Shown here one piece after another: positions 1 through 7,940 of a stretch of 64,000 nt of DNA. The stretch comes from CTSoil-043 sp963821235. GTDB lineage: Bacteria; Chloroflexota; Limnocylindria; Limnocylindrales; CSP1-4. The stretch is from contig CAWGCS010000001.1 of the NCBI GenBank assembly GCA_963821235.1, forward strand, positions 434,001 through 498,000, read 5' to 3'. A program made the position numbers and the translations under genes. How positions within the stretch are numbered: the first letter of the stretch is position 1; each line of letters opens with the position of its first letter. The notes below the pieces were generated by a model. It saw only the letters and a list, made by a program, of their open reading frames with translations, did not search any database and was not told the DNA's origin.

Positions 1-116
1 AGGATGGCGAGGAACGCGATGAGGCTGATCGTCCAGGCATTGCGTCGCACCCACGACGCGAGCGCGTCGGCCGGACGGCTGCGTATGGCTTCCACGGGGG
101 CGCTCGTCGCGGTCAT
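1..116 (-). CDS. sugar ABC transporter permease, N-terminal fragment
   Basis: The reading frame starts with ATG at 116-114, overlaps the stop of the upstream ATPase gene by four bases (ATGA) and runs off the window at base 1. Only about 38 residues are visible: a polar N-terminus followed by the start of a hydrophobic stretch (TISLIAFLAI). Position directly after a ribose-type ATPase and binding protein makes an RbsC-type permease the likely identity. This is inferred mainly from gene order, because the conserved part of the protein lies outside the window. Confidence 0.7.
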   Translation of the reverse strand, partial: MTATSAPVEAIRSRPADALASWVRRNAWTISLIAFLAI

Positions 117-1684
117 CGGTCACCCGCCGATTCGGCGGGCCCGGCTGGCGCTTCATCGGGCAATGCCTCGGCCAGCACGGCGTCGGGCATCGGCGCGTCC
201 GAGCGGAGGTTGTACGCGGCGCGAAGCAGGGCAGGCTCGTCGGCGTCGGCCGCGTCGATCTCGGCCACGACCTGGCCGCCGAAGATGACGATGGCGCGGT
301 CGCAGACGAGCTGGACCTCCTTCAGCTCCGAGGTGTAGAGGAGGACGGCGGCGCCGGCCTCCGCGAGGTCCCGGAGCAGGACGTAGATCTGGGCCTTGGT
401 GCGGATGTCGATGCCGCGCGTCGGGTCGAAGCAGAGCATCGTCTGCACGCCCCCGGCGACCCAGCGCGCGATCGTCACCTTCTGCTGGTTGCCGCCGGAA
501 AGCCGCCGCACCTCGCTCCCGGCCCGGGCGTCGATCTGCAGCGTCGCGACGGCGCCGTCCACCTTCTCCCGTTCGCCTCCGAGGTCGATCAGGCCCCAGC
601 GACGCATGCGCGTCGTGAACGGCAGGGCGATGTTCTCGCGCACGGAGCGCTGCATCAGCAGGGCCTCGGCACGGTCCGCCGCGACGTACACGAGGCCGGC
701 CCGGATGGCGTCGGCCGGATGGTGGAAGGAGACGGGCGCGCTGTCCACGAGCAGCTCGCCGCCGCTCGCGCGCTCCGCGCCCGCGAGGATGTCGAACAGC
801 TCGTCCTGCCCCTGGCCCTCGAGGGCCACCACCCCGAGCACCTCGCCCGGGTACAGGTCGAACGAGACGTCGCGCAGCTTCGTGCCCGCCGCAAGGCCGC
901 GGGCCGTCACGCGGGGTTGCGCGACGCTGGCCCGCGCCGCGGGCGCTGCCCGGCCGGCGGTGGGAGCCTGCATGTCCCCCGCGATCTGCCCGAGCATCAG
1001 CTCGACGATCCGCTCCTCCGAGCCCTCGGTCACGTCGACGATGCCGACCGTCTCGCCCTCGCGCAGCACGGTCGCCCGGTCGCAGACGGCGGCGATCTCG
1101 ATCATCCGGTGGGAGATGAAGACGACGGAGCGGTCGCCGCCCCGCTGGCGGCCGATGACCTCCAGGACCCGTTCGGTGAGGTTCGCGGGCAGGGCGGCGG
1201 TCATCTCGTCGAGCATGAGCACGTCGGGCTCGATCGCGAGCGCGCGGGCGAGGTCGACGATCCGGAGCGAAGCGAGCGGGATGCGCCGGGCCATGCTCGA
1301 CAGGTCGAGCTTCTGGAGGCCCAGCTCGTGGAGCCAGTGGCGGAAGGGCTCGACCGGCGTCTCCGTGAGCCGCAGGTTCGACCGGATGTCGAGGTCCGGG
1401 ATGAGCGCGGGCTCCTGGTAGACGGAGACCATCCCGCCGCGGCGAGCCTCGGCCGGCGAGTGGACGACGCGCTCCCTGCCGCGGACGGCGATCCTGCCGG
1501 CGTCCGGGCGGACCGCGCCGGTGAGGATCTTCACCAGCGTGCTCTTGCCGGCGCCGTTGGCGCCGATGAGCGCGTGGACCTCCCCCGGGCGCACGGCCAG
1601 CGATGCGGACTTCAGCGCCACGACGGCGCCGTAGGTCTTGGAGACGCCCGTCGCCTCGAGCAGGAGGTCGGTGGTGGTGGTCAT
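113..1684 (-). CDS. ribose/galactose-type ABC transporter ATPase with two nucleotide-binding domains
   Basis: The protein has 523 residues, the usual length of RbsA/MglA-type double ATPases that energise monosaccharide import. The first domain has a clear Walker A (GANGAGKST, about residues 42-50) and Walker B (LMLDE), but its signature region lacks a typical SGGQ. The second domain keeps the LSGGNQQKV signature and a degenerate P-loop, as is usual in this family. Its Walker B reads CFDPTRGID instead of LDEPTRGID. The gene follows the binding-protein gene after an 80-bp gap containing a strong hairpin, and overlaps the permease start by four bases. Confidence 0.93.
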   Translation of the reverse strand: MTTTTDLLLEATGVSKTYGAVVALKSASLAVRPGEVHALIGANGAGKSTLVKILTGAVRPDAGRIAVRGRERVVHSPAEARRGGMVSVYQEPALIPDLDIRSNLRLTETPVEPFRHWLHELGLQKLDLSSMARRIPLASLRIVDLARALAIEPDVLMLDEMTAALPANLTERVLEVIGRQRGGDRSVVFISHRMIEIAAVCDRATVLREGETVGIVDVTEGSEERIVELMLGQIAGDMQAPTAGRAAPAARASVAQPRVTARGLAAGTKLRDVSFDLYPGEVLGVVALEGQGQDELFDILAGAERASGGELLVDSAPVSFHHPADAIRAGLVYVAADRAEALLMQRSVRENIALPFTTRMRRWGLIDLGGEREKVDGAVATLQIDARAGSEVRRLSGGNQQKVTIARWVAGGVQTMLCFDPTRGIDIRTKAQIYVLLRDLAEAGAAVLLYTSELKEVQLVCDRAIVIFGGQVVAEIDAADADEPALLRAAYNLRSDAPMPDAVLAEALPDEAPAGPAESAGDR

Positions 1685-1714
1685 CGGTCCCCGCGGGATG
1701 GATGGGCTGAAGGC

Positions 1715-1742
1715 GGGGGATGCCGGCGGACCGGCATCCCCC
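1715..1742 (-). promoter_or_regulatory. strong intercistronic hairpin between binding protein and ATPase genes
   Basis: This is a perfect 12-bp inverted repeat with a four-base loop. GGGGGATGCCGG (1715-1726) pairs with CCGGCATCCCCC (1731-1742). In the minus-strand transcript the loop reads UCCG, a UNCG-type tetraloop. There is no U-tract. It lies 23 bases after the binding-protein stop and 30 bases before the ATPase start. Such hairpins commonly protect the binding-protein message or attenuate downstream expression; that role is inferred. Confidence 0.7.
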
Positions 1743-1765
1743 GTGTGGTCAGAGCCTGGGGAGGT

Positions 1766-2902
1766 CTACTCGCCCGGACCCTTGCAGGCAACGGCCTGCT
1801 CGGGCGTGTACGTGGTCCAGCCCGCGATCTGGAGGCCAAGCGGCCAGCCCGGGTCGAGGCCGTCGACCTGCCAGGACTTGAGCATGGTCTTGCCTGCGTC
1901 GGTCACGTTGTCGGCCACGACGGGCGTCAGGAGGACCGTGTTCGGCTGGCTGGCCGCTGGATCCGTCTGGACGGCCTCGCCGTTCAGGAGCTTGAGCGCC
2001 AGTGCGACGCCCGCGCCGCCGACGGCGGCCGTGTTGGTGACCGCGGCGCCCACCAGGCCCGGGTAGTTCGTGCTGTCCAGGAGCTGCGTGACGAACCCGC
2101 CGAGGTCGGCGTCGACGATCGGCACGTACGCCTTGTTGGCGGCCTTGATGCCGTCGACGACCTGCTGGCCCATGCCCGACGACCAGATGCCCTGGATCTT
2201 GTCGTACTGGCCGCTGGCGATGAAGTCGTTGATCAGCTGGGTGGTGGTCGCGGGATCCCAGCCGGTGAAGACGCCGTCCGCGGTCGGGACGACCTTGATG
2301 TTGGGGTAGTCCTTGAGCACGTTCTTGAACCCGATGTCACGGTCGGAGTCGGCCGGGTGGCCGGCGAGGCCGCGCATGTAGTAGACCGTGCCCGTGCCGC
2401 CCATCTGCTCGAACAGCCACTTGGCGCCGAGCTCGGCGTACTGGATCTGGTTGTTGTACAGGTTGAAGGTGTCCGGATCGGTGACGTAGGCGTCGACCGA
2501 GATGGTCTTGATGCCGGCGGCCTTCGCCTCGGCGAGGGCCGGGTTGAGGGCGGCGGGGTCGTTCGGGTTGAAGACGATCGCGTCGACGCCCTTGGCGATC
2601 AGGTCACGGATGTCGGAGAGCTGGCCCGCCGCGTCCGTGTTGCGGTGGATCGTGGTGAGCTCGGACACCTGGCCGGACGCGAGCGCCTCCGCCTTGGCGG
2701 TGCAGACCTGCTCCTCGCGGAAGCCGTTGCCGACGCCGCCGCCGTTCGAGTACCCGATCTTGTAGGTGGTGCTGGGCGCTGGTGTCGCGCTCGCGGCCGC
2801 GCTCGCCGACGGGCTCGCGCCGCCGCCACAGGCGCCGACGACGATGGCCAGTCCCGCGAGGCCGACGACGAGCCGGACCACGCGAGATCGCTTGTCGAAC
2901 AT
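1766..2902 (-). CDS. sugar ABC transporter substrate-binding lipoprotein
   Basis: The 378-residue protein has a signal peptide ending in a lipobox (VVGAC, Cys25) and a Ser/Ala-rich linker, then a periplasmic-binding-protein fold of the ribose/xylose type (YKIGYSNGG, VDAIVFNPNDPAALNP, GIKTISVDAYV). It should capture a monosaccharide or related ligand outside the membrane and deliver it to the permease. ATG at 2902 has a good ribosome-binding site (AGGAGGAG). It is the first ABC gene after the sugar-catabolic genes, so its substrate probably enters that pathway. The ligand cannot be told from sequence. Confidence 0.92.
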   Translation of the reverse strand: MFDKRSRVVRLVVGLAGLAIVVGACGGGASPSASAAASATPAPSTTYKIGYSNGGGVGNGFREEQVCTAKAEALASGQVSELTTIHRNTDAAGQLSDIRDLIAKGVDAIVFNPNDPAALNPALAEAKAAGIKTISVDAYVTDPDTFNLYNNQIQYAELGAKWLFEQMGGTGTVYYMRGLAGHPADSDRDIGFKNVLKDYPNIKVVPTADGVFTGWDPATTTQLINDFIASGQYDKIQGIWSSGMGQQVVDGIKAANKAYVPIVDADLGGFVTQLLDSTNYPGLVGAAVTNTAAVGGAGVALALKLLNGEAVQTDPAASQPNTVLLTPVVADNVTDAGKTMLKSWQVDGLDPGWPLGLQIAGWTTYTPEQAVACKGPGE

Positions 2903-2992
2903 TCACTCCTCCTCGTGCACCGGCTCGCGGACCCGCGTCGCCGGTTGCCTGCGCTCCCACGTCGCGTGGGGGGGGAACCTCGGTCTGGTCCG

Positions 2993-3817
2993 TCACACCT
3001 CCTGTCGGTCGTGGGCAGGATTCCCCTCCTGGATGATGGCACGCGCGAGACGCCGCGCGTGCTCCCGGTAGGCCCCGTCGAAGAGGGCCCGGGACCGCTC
3101 CGGTCCCACGACGGAGGCCCGGGTGATGACGGGGGGCATCGCCCCCCGCTCCACGAGCAGCTCCGCGATGCGGACCTTGAGCGAGTTGACGATCGCGACC
3201 GCCGTGATGGTCGAGCCGGGCCCGACGGGCGTCTCGAGACCCTCGAGCGTGATGAGCGCGTCGGCCGGCGGCGTGCAGAGGTCGATGACCAGGTCAGCCT
3301 CGTCGAGGAGGCGGGCGCCGACCCGCGGATCCGGCTCGCCCGTCATCGACATCTCGACGGACGTGACGGCGATCACGCGCACGCCACGGCGGCGGGCACC
3401 CCGGGCCATCTCGACCGGGACGGCCGAGAGGCCGCTGGCGGAGAACACGATCAGGACGTCGTGGGGCCCGAACGTGAAGTTGCCGAGGATCACCTCGGCC
3501 AGGCCGGGCGTGCGCTCGATGAACATCGCCTGGCGCTGGCCGTTGGCGCCGACGACCTCGGTATGGAACGTCATCGACAGCTCGACGATCGGGTTGAAGC
3601 CCGGGTACGACCCGTAGCGGGGGAACATCTCCTCGACCGGGATCCGGGAATGCCCGGTGCCGAAGAGGTGGACCAGGCCGTCGGCCCCGATCGCGTCCGC
3701 GCACCACCGGCTGGCCTGCTCGAGCGCCTCGGCCTGGGTGGTCGCCAGGCGGTCGAGAAGCGCGTGCGCGGCCGCGAGCCATGGGGGCGCGGGCGATGCC
3801 TGCCGCAGGGACGTCAT
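2993..3817 (-). CDS. SIS-domain (sugar isomerase-like) protein
   Basis: The 274-residue protein carries a phosphosugar-binding SIS fold: HLFGTGHSRIPVEEMF near residues 48-63, then DVLIVFSASGLSAVPVEMA and VRVIAVTSVEMS in the centre. It resembles the UPF0309/SIS_2 group, which binds phosphorylated sugars or amino sugars, though most members have no assigned reaction. The ATG at 3817 overlaps the stop of the upstream Gfo/Idh gene (ATGA), which fixes the start even though the frame stays open farther upstream. Co-transcription with DeoC and the oxidoreductases points to a role in catabolising the transported sugar. Confidence 0.85.
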   Translation of the reverse strand: MTSLRQASPAPPWLAAAHALLDRLATTQAEALEQASRWCADAIGADGLVHLFGTGHSRIPVEEMFPRYGSYPGFNPIVELSMTFHTEVVGANGQRQAMFIERTPGLAEVILGNFTFGPHDVLIVFSASGLSAVPVEMARGARRRGVRVIAVTSVEMSMTGEPDPRVGARLLDEADLVIDLCTPPADALITLEGLETPVGPGSTITAVAIVNSLKVRIAELLVERGAMPPVITRASVVGPERSRALFDGAYREHARRLARAIIQEGNPAHDRQEV

Positions 3818-4869
3818 CCGGCGGCAACCTCCTGGTCGACGACGACGGGCTCCCACCGGCCGGATCGCAGGGACCGGTACGCCGCGTCGAGGATGCAGTT
3901 CACGACGTAGCCGTCGACGAACGTCTCGCCTGGCGCCCGGCCGGCGCGGAAGCTCTCGATCACGTCGGCCATCATCGCGTCGTGGCCGTGGACGCGGACC
4001 TCGTCGGGGATCGGGAAGACCCAGCCCGTCTCCGCGTCGGCCTTCTCGCCGATGTAGCCGGCGGGCCGCTCGATGAACGCCCGGATGGAGCCGGTTCCCA
4101 TGTCGTGGACCATGCGGCCGGCGTCCCCGTAGACCTCGAAGCGGCCCTCGAGGCCGCCCCTGGAGGACCACGAGACGTCGCACGTGGCTGCCCGCCCGTC
4201 CTCGAAGCGGATGACCATGACCGCGTTGTCCTCGCCGCTGGTCTTCGCCCCGTGGACGAGCGTGTCGCCCCAGGCGAACACCTCGCGGGCGGCGAGGTCC
4301 TTGCCGAGCAGGTAGCGGGCGACCTCGCTGCCGTGGGAGGCCATGTCAAGGAGCGCGCCGCCGCCGGCGAGCTCGGCGTCCCAGAAGTGCGCGGCGTGCG
4401 GGCCGCTGTGGCCCTCGCGAGCGCGGACGGTGGTGACCCGGCCGATCGAGCCGGCCTCGATCATCTGGCGCATCCGCATGATGTCGAGGTTGAAGACGAC
4501 GTTCTCGAGGTAGGCGTGGAAGACGCCGGCCCGCGTGACGGCGCGGAGCATGTCGGCGGCCTCCGCGGCGTTCCGCCCGAGCGGCTTCGTGCAGGCCACC
4601 GCCTTGCCCGCCGCGGCCGCCGCCAGCACGGCCTCGCGGTGGAGGTGGTTCGGCAGCGAGACGACGACGAGGTCCACCTCGGGGTCCGCACAGAGCGCCT
4701 CGATCGAGTCGAAGGGCCGGCTCCCGAAGCGCGCGGCGAACGCCCCCCGCCGCTCCGCGGCCGTGTCGCAGTTGGCCACCACCCGGGCAGCGGGGACGTA
4801 GCGAAGCCCGAGCGCGTGGAACTCGCCGATGAACCCGGAGCCGAGCATCCCGACGCCGACGGCCCGCAT
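3814..4869 (-). CDS. Gfo/Idh/MocA-family NAD(P)-dependent oxidoreductase (paralogue A)
   Basis: The 351-residue protein has an N-terminal Rossmann fold with GMLGSGFIGEFH (residues 7-18), a CTKPLGRNAAEA segment holding the family's conserved Lys-Pro, and a C-terminal alpha/beta substrate domain. Family members oxidise sugars, inositols or sugar-derived alcohols. It shares KPLGRNAAEA and a C-terminal DGYVVN...DAAYRS segment with the gene at 7941-9140, so the two look like paralogues from a duplication. The start overlaps the deoC stop (ATGA). The substrate is unknown. Confidence 0.9.
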   Translation of the reverse strand: MRAVGVGMLGSGFIGEFHALGLRYVPAARVVANCDTAAERRGAFAARFGSRPFDSIEALCADPEVDLVVVSLPNHLHREAVLAAAAAGKAVACTKPLGRNAAEAADMLRAVTRAGVFHAYLENVVFNLDIMRMRQMIEAGSIGRVTTVRAREGHSGPHAAHFWDAELAGGGALLDMASHGSEVARYLLGKDLAAREVFAWGDTLVHGAKTSGEDNAVMVIRFEDGRAATCDVSWSSRGGLEGRFEVYGDAGRMVHDMGTGSIRAFIERPAGYIGEKADAETGWVFPIPDEVRVHGHDAMMADVIESFRAGRAPGETFVDGYVVNCILDAAYRSLRSGRWEPVVVDQEVAAG

Positions 4870-5681
4870 CAGTAGGCGCCCCCGTCGCCCGGCGCGGCAG
4901 CCACGGGCGCCACGCCGGCCCGGCGTGCCCGGAAGTCGTCGATGATCGTCTTCGTCGCCGTGGCTCCGATGCGGGTCACGCCGAGGGCCATCACGGCAAG
5001 GAGCGCGTCGAGGGTCCGCACGCCGCCCGCCGCCTTGACCTGGATGCGCGGCGAGGTGCTCGCCCGCATCAGGGCGAGGTCCGCGTGGGTCGCCCCTCCC
5101 GGCGCGAAGCCGGTCGAGGTCTTGACGAAGTCCGCTCCGGCTGTCTCGGCGAGCCGGCAGGCACGGACCTTCTCGTCATCGCTGAGGTAGGCGTTCTCGA
5201 AGATGACCTTGACGATCGCGCCGGCAGGGTGGGCGACCTCGACGATGGCCGCGATGTCCGCCTGCACGTCGGCGTCGCGACCCGACTTGAGGGCGCCGAT
5301 CTGGAGCACCATGTCCAGCTCCGTGGCCCCGTCGGCCAGGGCCTGCCGGGCCTCGAGGACCTTGGTCGCCGTCAGGTGGTTCCCGTGGGGGAACCCGATC
5401 GTCGTGCCCACGGCCACGTCGGTCCCGTCGAGGATCGCCCTGGCGCGCCTGACGTCGGCCGGGCGGACGCAGACGGAGGCGACGTCGTACGCGACGGCGA
5501 GGCGGCAGCCGTCCTCGACGAAGGCATCGTCGAGCTCGGGGCGCAGGAGCGAGTGGTCGATCGTCTTGGCGATGTCGCGCTCGGTGAGCCGATCGAGGAG
5601 GTCGGCCAGGGCCTCCGGCGTCAGCTCTCCCGGCGAGAGGGGGTCCGCCACCTCGGTCCAGGATGCCATGGGGGCGCTCAT
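4869..5681 (-). CDS. deoC: deoxyribose-phosphate aldolase
   Basis: The 270-residue protein matches DeoC. It has the DHSLLRPE region, VGTTIGFPHG, ELDMVLQIGALKSGRDA, KVIFENAYLSDDEK, and the Schiff-base lysine in FVKTSTGF (Lys about 195), then KAAGGVRT. It cleaves 2-deoxy-D-ribose 5-phosphate to glyceraldehyde 3-phosphate and acetaldehyde. An N-terminal extension of about 40 residues precedes the usual start of similarity. ATG at 5681 overlaps the stop of the TIM-barrel gene by four bases, which decides the start. Inside a sugar operon it may act on a related aldol substrate. Confidence 0.95.
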   Translation of the reverse strand: MSAPMASWTEVADPLSPGELTPEALADLLDRLTERDIAKTIDHSLLRPELDDAFVEDGCRLAVAYDVASVCVRPADVRRARAILDGTDVAVGTTIGFPHGNHLTATKVLEARQALADGATELDMVLQIGALKSGRDADVQADIAAIVEVAHPAGAIVKVIFENAYLSDDEKVRACRLAETAGADFVKTSTGFAPGGATHADLALMRASTSPRIQVKAAGGVRTLDALLAVMALGVTRIGATATKTIIDDFRARRAGVAPVAAAPGDGGAY

Positions 5682-6592
5682 CTGCAGTAGGGCCGCAGGA
5701 CGTCGCGGGCGATGAGGAAGCCCTGCTTGACCTTCGCGTCCGTGCCCTCGAAGCGGCGGTCCTCGTGCTCGATGATGCAGTCGCCCTCGTACCCTGCCCG
5801 GTAGAGCTCGGAGAAGACGACCGTCCAGTCGACCTCGCCGAGGCCGGGGATGCGCGGGATCTGCCAGCCCATGCCCATCGAGAAGATGCCGCGCTCGTAG
5901 AGGCCGTCGCGGTCGATCATCAGGTCCTTCGCCTGGTAGTGGAGGACGTGGGGGCCGAACTCCCTGAGGAAGCGGCCCGCGTCGATCATCTGGAGCACGA
6001 GGTGGCTCGGGTCGAAGTTGAGCCCGATCGTGTCGCCCCATTGCTCCAGGATCCGGCGCCACATGCGGGGGGTCGTGGCGATGTTGTGGCCGCCGGGCCA
6101 CTCGTCGTAGCTGAAGAGCATCGGGCAGTTCTCGAGCGTGATCTTCACGCCCTGGTCCCTCGCGAACGCCACGATGTCGGGCCAGACGCGGAGCGCCTCC
6201 TCCCAGTTGTGATCCTGGTCCTTCGCCCCGTCGCCGCCCATGAACGTGTTGACGAGGGGGATCCCCATCTTCCGCGCCGCGACCATCACCGCCCTGAGGT
6301 GGCCGATCACCTGCTCGCGGTGGGCCGGATCGGGATGGAGGGGGTTCGGGTAGTAGCCCAGGCCCGAGATCGCGAGACCCCTGGCGGCGATCGCGCCGGC
6401 GATCTCCTGCGCCTGGTCGTCGGACAGGCTCGCCACGTCGATGTGCGAGGTCCCGGCGTACCGGCGGGTCGGACCGCTCGTGCGCGGCCAGCACGCGATC
6501 TCGAGGACCTCGAAGCCGCTCGCGGCCGCCCAGTCGGCGACCTCCATGAGCGGCGTCTCGGGAAAGGGGGCTGTCAGGAAGCCGAGCTTCAT
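5678..6592 (-). CDS. xylose isomerase-like TIM barrel sugar epimerase/isomerase
   Basis: The 304-residue protein begins MKLGFLTAPFPETPL and shows the AP-endonuclease-2/xylose-isomerase-like barrel: FEVLEIACWPR, a metal-binding Glu in KITLENCP, Asp-His in NFDPSHLVLQ, His in VLHYQAKD, and Glu-His-Glu-Asp near the C-terminus. Such proteins epimerise or isomerise keto-sugars and often work with Gfo/Idh oxidoreductases. ATG at 6592 follows a GGAGG site ten bases upstream. It is the first gene of a tightly overlapping set running to the SIS gene. Confidence 0.9.
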   Translation of the reverse strand: MKLGFLTAPFPETPLMEVADWAAASGFEVLEIACWPRTSGPTRRYAGTSHIDVASLSDDQAQEIAGAIAARGLAISGLGYYPNPLHPDPAHREQVIGHLRAVMVAARKMGIPLVNTFMGGDGAKDQDHNWEEALRVWPDIVAFARDQGVKITLENCPMLFSYDEWPGGHNIATTPRMWRRILEQWGDTIGLNFDPSHLVLQMIDAGRFLREFGPHVLHYQAKDLMIDRDGLYERGIFSMGMGWQIPRIPGLGEVDWTVVFSELYRAGYEGDCIIEHEDRRFEGTDAKVKQGFLIARDVLRPYCR

Positions 6593-6635
6593 CGCGGCTG
6601 GTCCTCCGGGTGCGGACGCATTCGACGGCGGGTGG

Positions 6636-7796
6636 TCATGACGGACGGGCCACGGCGACCCAGCGCCCGGAGCGGGAGCTCTCCAGGACCGCGTCGCCCA
6701 CGAGCATCTCCTCGTGCCCGTCGGCGAACGAGGCATAGCGGCGACCCGGCGCCGGCGCCCCGGCGAGGACGTCGTCGTAGATCGCGGCGAACACGGCCCC
6801 GAACGTGTCCGCGAAGCCCTCCACGTGCCCGCCGGGCAACCGCGCGGCCGCGCGGCCGTCCGCGTTCATGAGCGCCGGGTTCCGGAGCAGCAGCTCGTTG
6901 GGCCGGTCGCGATGGCCGATCCAGAGGTGGTCCGGCTGCTCCGAATCCCAGGCCACGGCGGAGGAGGAGCCGTCGATCTGGTAGATGATGCTGTTCTTTC
7001 GGCCTGGGCTGAGCTGGGAGATCGCCACGCTGCCCCGCGCACCGCCCTCGAACCGCAGGAGGATCGTCGCGACGTCCTCCGTCGCGATCTGCATGGGGAC
7101 GGTGTCAGCCGCTCGCTCCGTCGAGAAGGTGAGGACGGGCCCGGCCGGCTTGTGCCGGACGGGGATGAACGTCGTGAGGTCGGCCATCACCGCCTCGACG
7201 CGACGTCCGGTGAGGAAGCTGGTGAGGTCCAGCCAATGGGACCCGATGTCGCCGACGGCGCGGAGGGCGCCGCCCTGGTCCTTCTCCAGGCGCCAGTTCC
7301 AGTCCGTGTCGTACAGCAGCCAGTCCTGGAAGTAGCGGCCCGTCACCAGCCGCACGTCGCCCAGCCCGCCGTCGCGGACGAGCGCCGCCACGTGCTGGTT
7401 CAGTGGATAGAAGCGGATGTTGAAGTTGACGGCGTTGACGAGGCCGCTCGCGGCCGCGAGGCCGACGAGCTCCGCCGACTCCGTCGACGTCATCGCCAGA
7501 GGCTTCTCGCAGACCACGTGCCGACCCGCAGCGAGGATCGCCTTGACCTGCGGGTGGTGGAGCTCGTTGGGGGACGTCACGTGGACGACCTGCACCGCGT
7601 CGTCGGCGAGGAGCTCCTCCAGGCTGTCGTAGGACCGCGATAGCCCGACGGCCGCCGCCCGCTGCGCGCCGAGCTCCGGCGAGGACTCCAGGAGGCCGAG
7701 GACGTTCACCCCGATCCGGCGGAGCGCCTCGATGTGGACCGTGCCGATGAAGCCGCTGCCGATGACGGCGGTGCCGATGTCGCTGCGTCGCGTCAT
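6636..7796 (-). CDS. Gfo/Idh/MocA-family oxidoreductase (paralogue B)
   Basis: The 386-residue protein has a Rossmann motif AVIGSGFIGTVH near residues 9-20, the family signature CEKPLAM and a DIGSHWLDL motif in the substrate domain. It is less like the other two Gfo/Idh proteins here than they are like each other. ATG at 7796 is preceded by GGGAGGTCAC. The 43-bp gap to the TIM-barrel gene suggests co-transcription. It is probably an NAD(P)-dependent dehydrogenase for a cyclic polyol or keto-sugar; the substrate cannot be assigned. Confidence 0.9.
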   Translation of the reverse strand: MTRRSDIGTAVIGSGFIGTVHIEALRRIGVNVLGLLESSPELGAQRAAAVGLSRSYDSLEELLADDAVQVVHVTSPNELHHPQVKAILAAGRHVVCEKPLAMTSTESAELVGLAAASGLVNAVNFNIRFYPLNQHVAALVRDGGLGDVRLVTGRYFQDWLLYDTDWNWRLEKDQGGALRAVGDIGSHWLDLTSFLTGRRVEAVMADLTTFIPVRHKPAGPVLTFSTERAADTVPMQIATEDVATILLRFEGGARGSVAISQLSPGRKNSIIYQIDGSSSAVAWDSEQPDHLWIGHRDRPNELLLRNPALMNADGRAAARLPGGHVEGFADTFGAVFAAIYDDVLAGAPAPGRRYASFADGHEEMLVGDAVLESSRSGRWVAVARPS

Positions 7797-7940
7797 GGCG
7801 TGGGCGTGACCTCCCGACCCCTGGCCCGCCTGGCGGCTGAGATCGTTCAGCTCGCCGTGCGGGCCCACTGCACGATCCTCAGCAGTCTATACGACTAGAT
7901 GGGTCGCGGAGAGGCGTGGCGCCCGGGCCGGCTGCCGCCG
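7797..7940. other. intergenic spacer with an AT-rich motif
   Basis: This 144-bp gap between two minus-strand oxidoreductase genes holds the only AT-rich patch nearby: TCTATAC at 7886-7892. The same heptamer occurs on the minus strand at 9228-9222 upstream of the neighbouring gene. It could be a -10 element (TATAGA on the minus strand) for a second promoter of the operon, or part of a shared regulator site. No coding potential is seen. Confidence 0.35.

Noticed and set aside
719..3910. Open plus-strand frame of over 1000 codons opposite the ABC transporter genes
   Set aside because: It is antisense to well-matched genes, Arg/Gly/Asp-rich and shows no domain. GC-rich DNA keeps such antisense frames open by chance.
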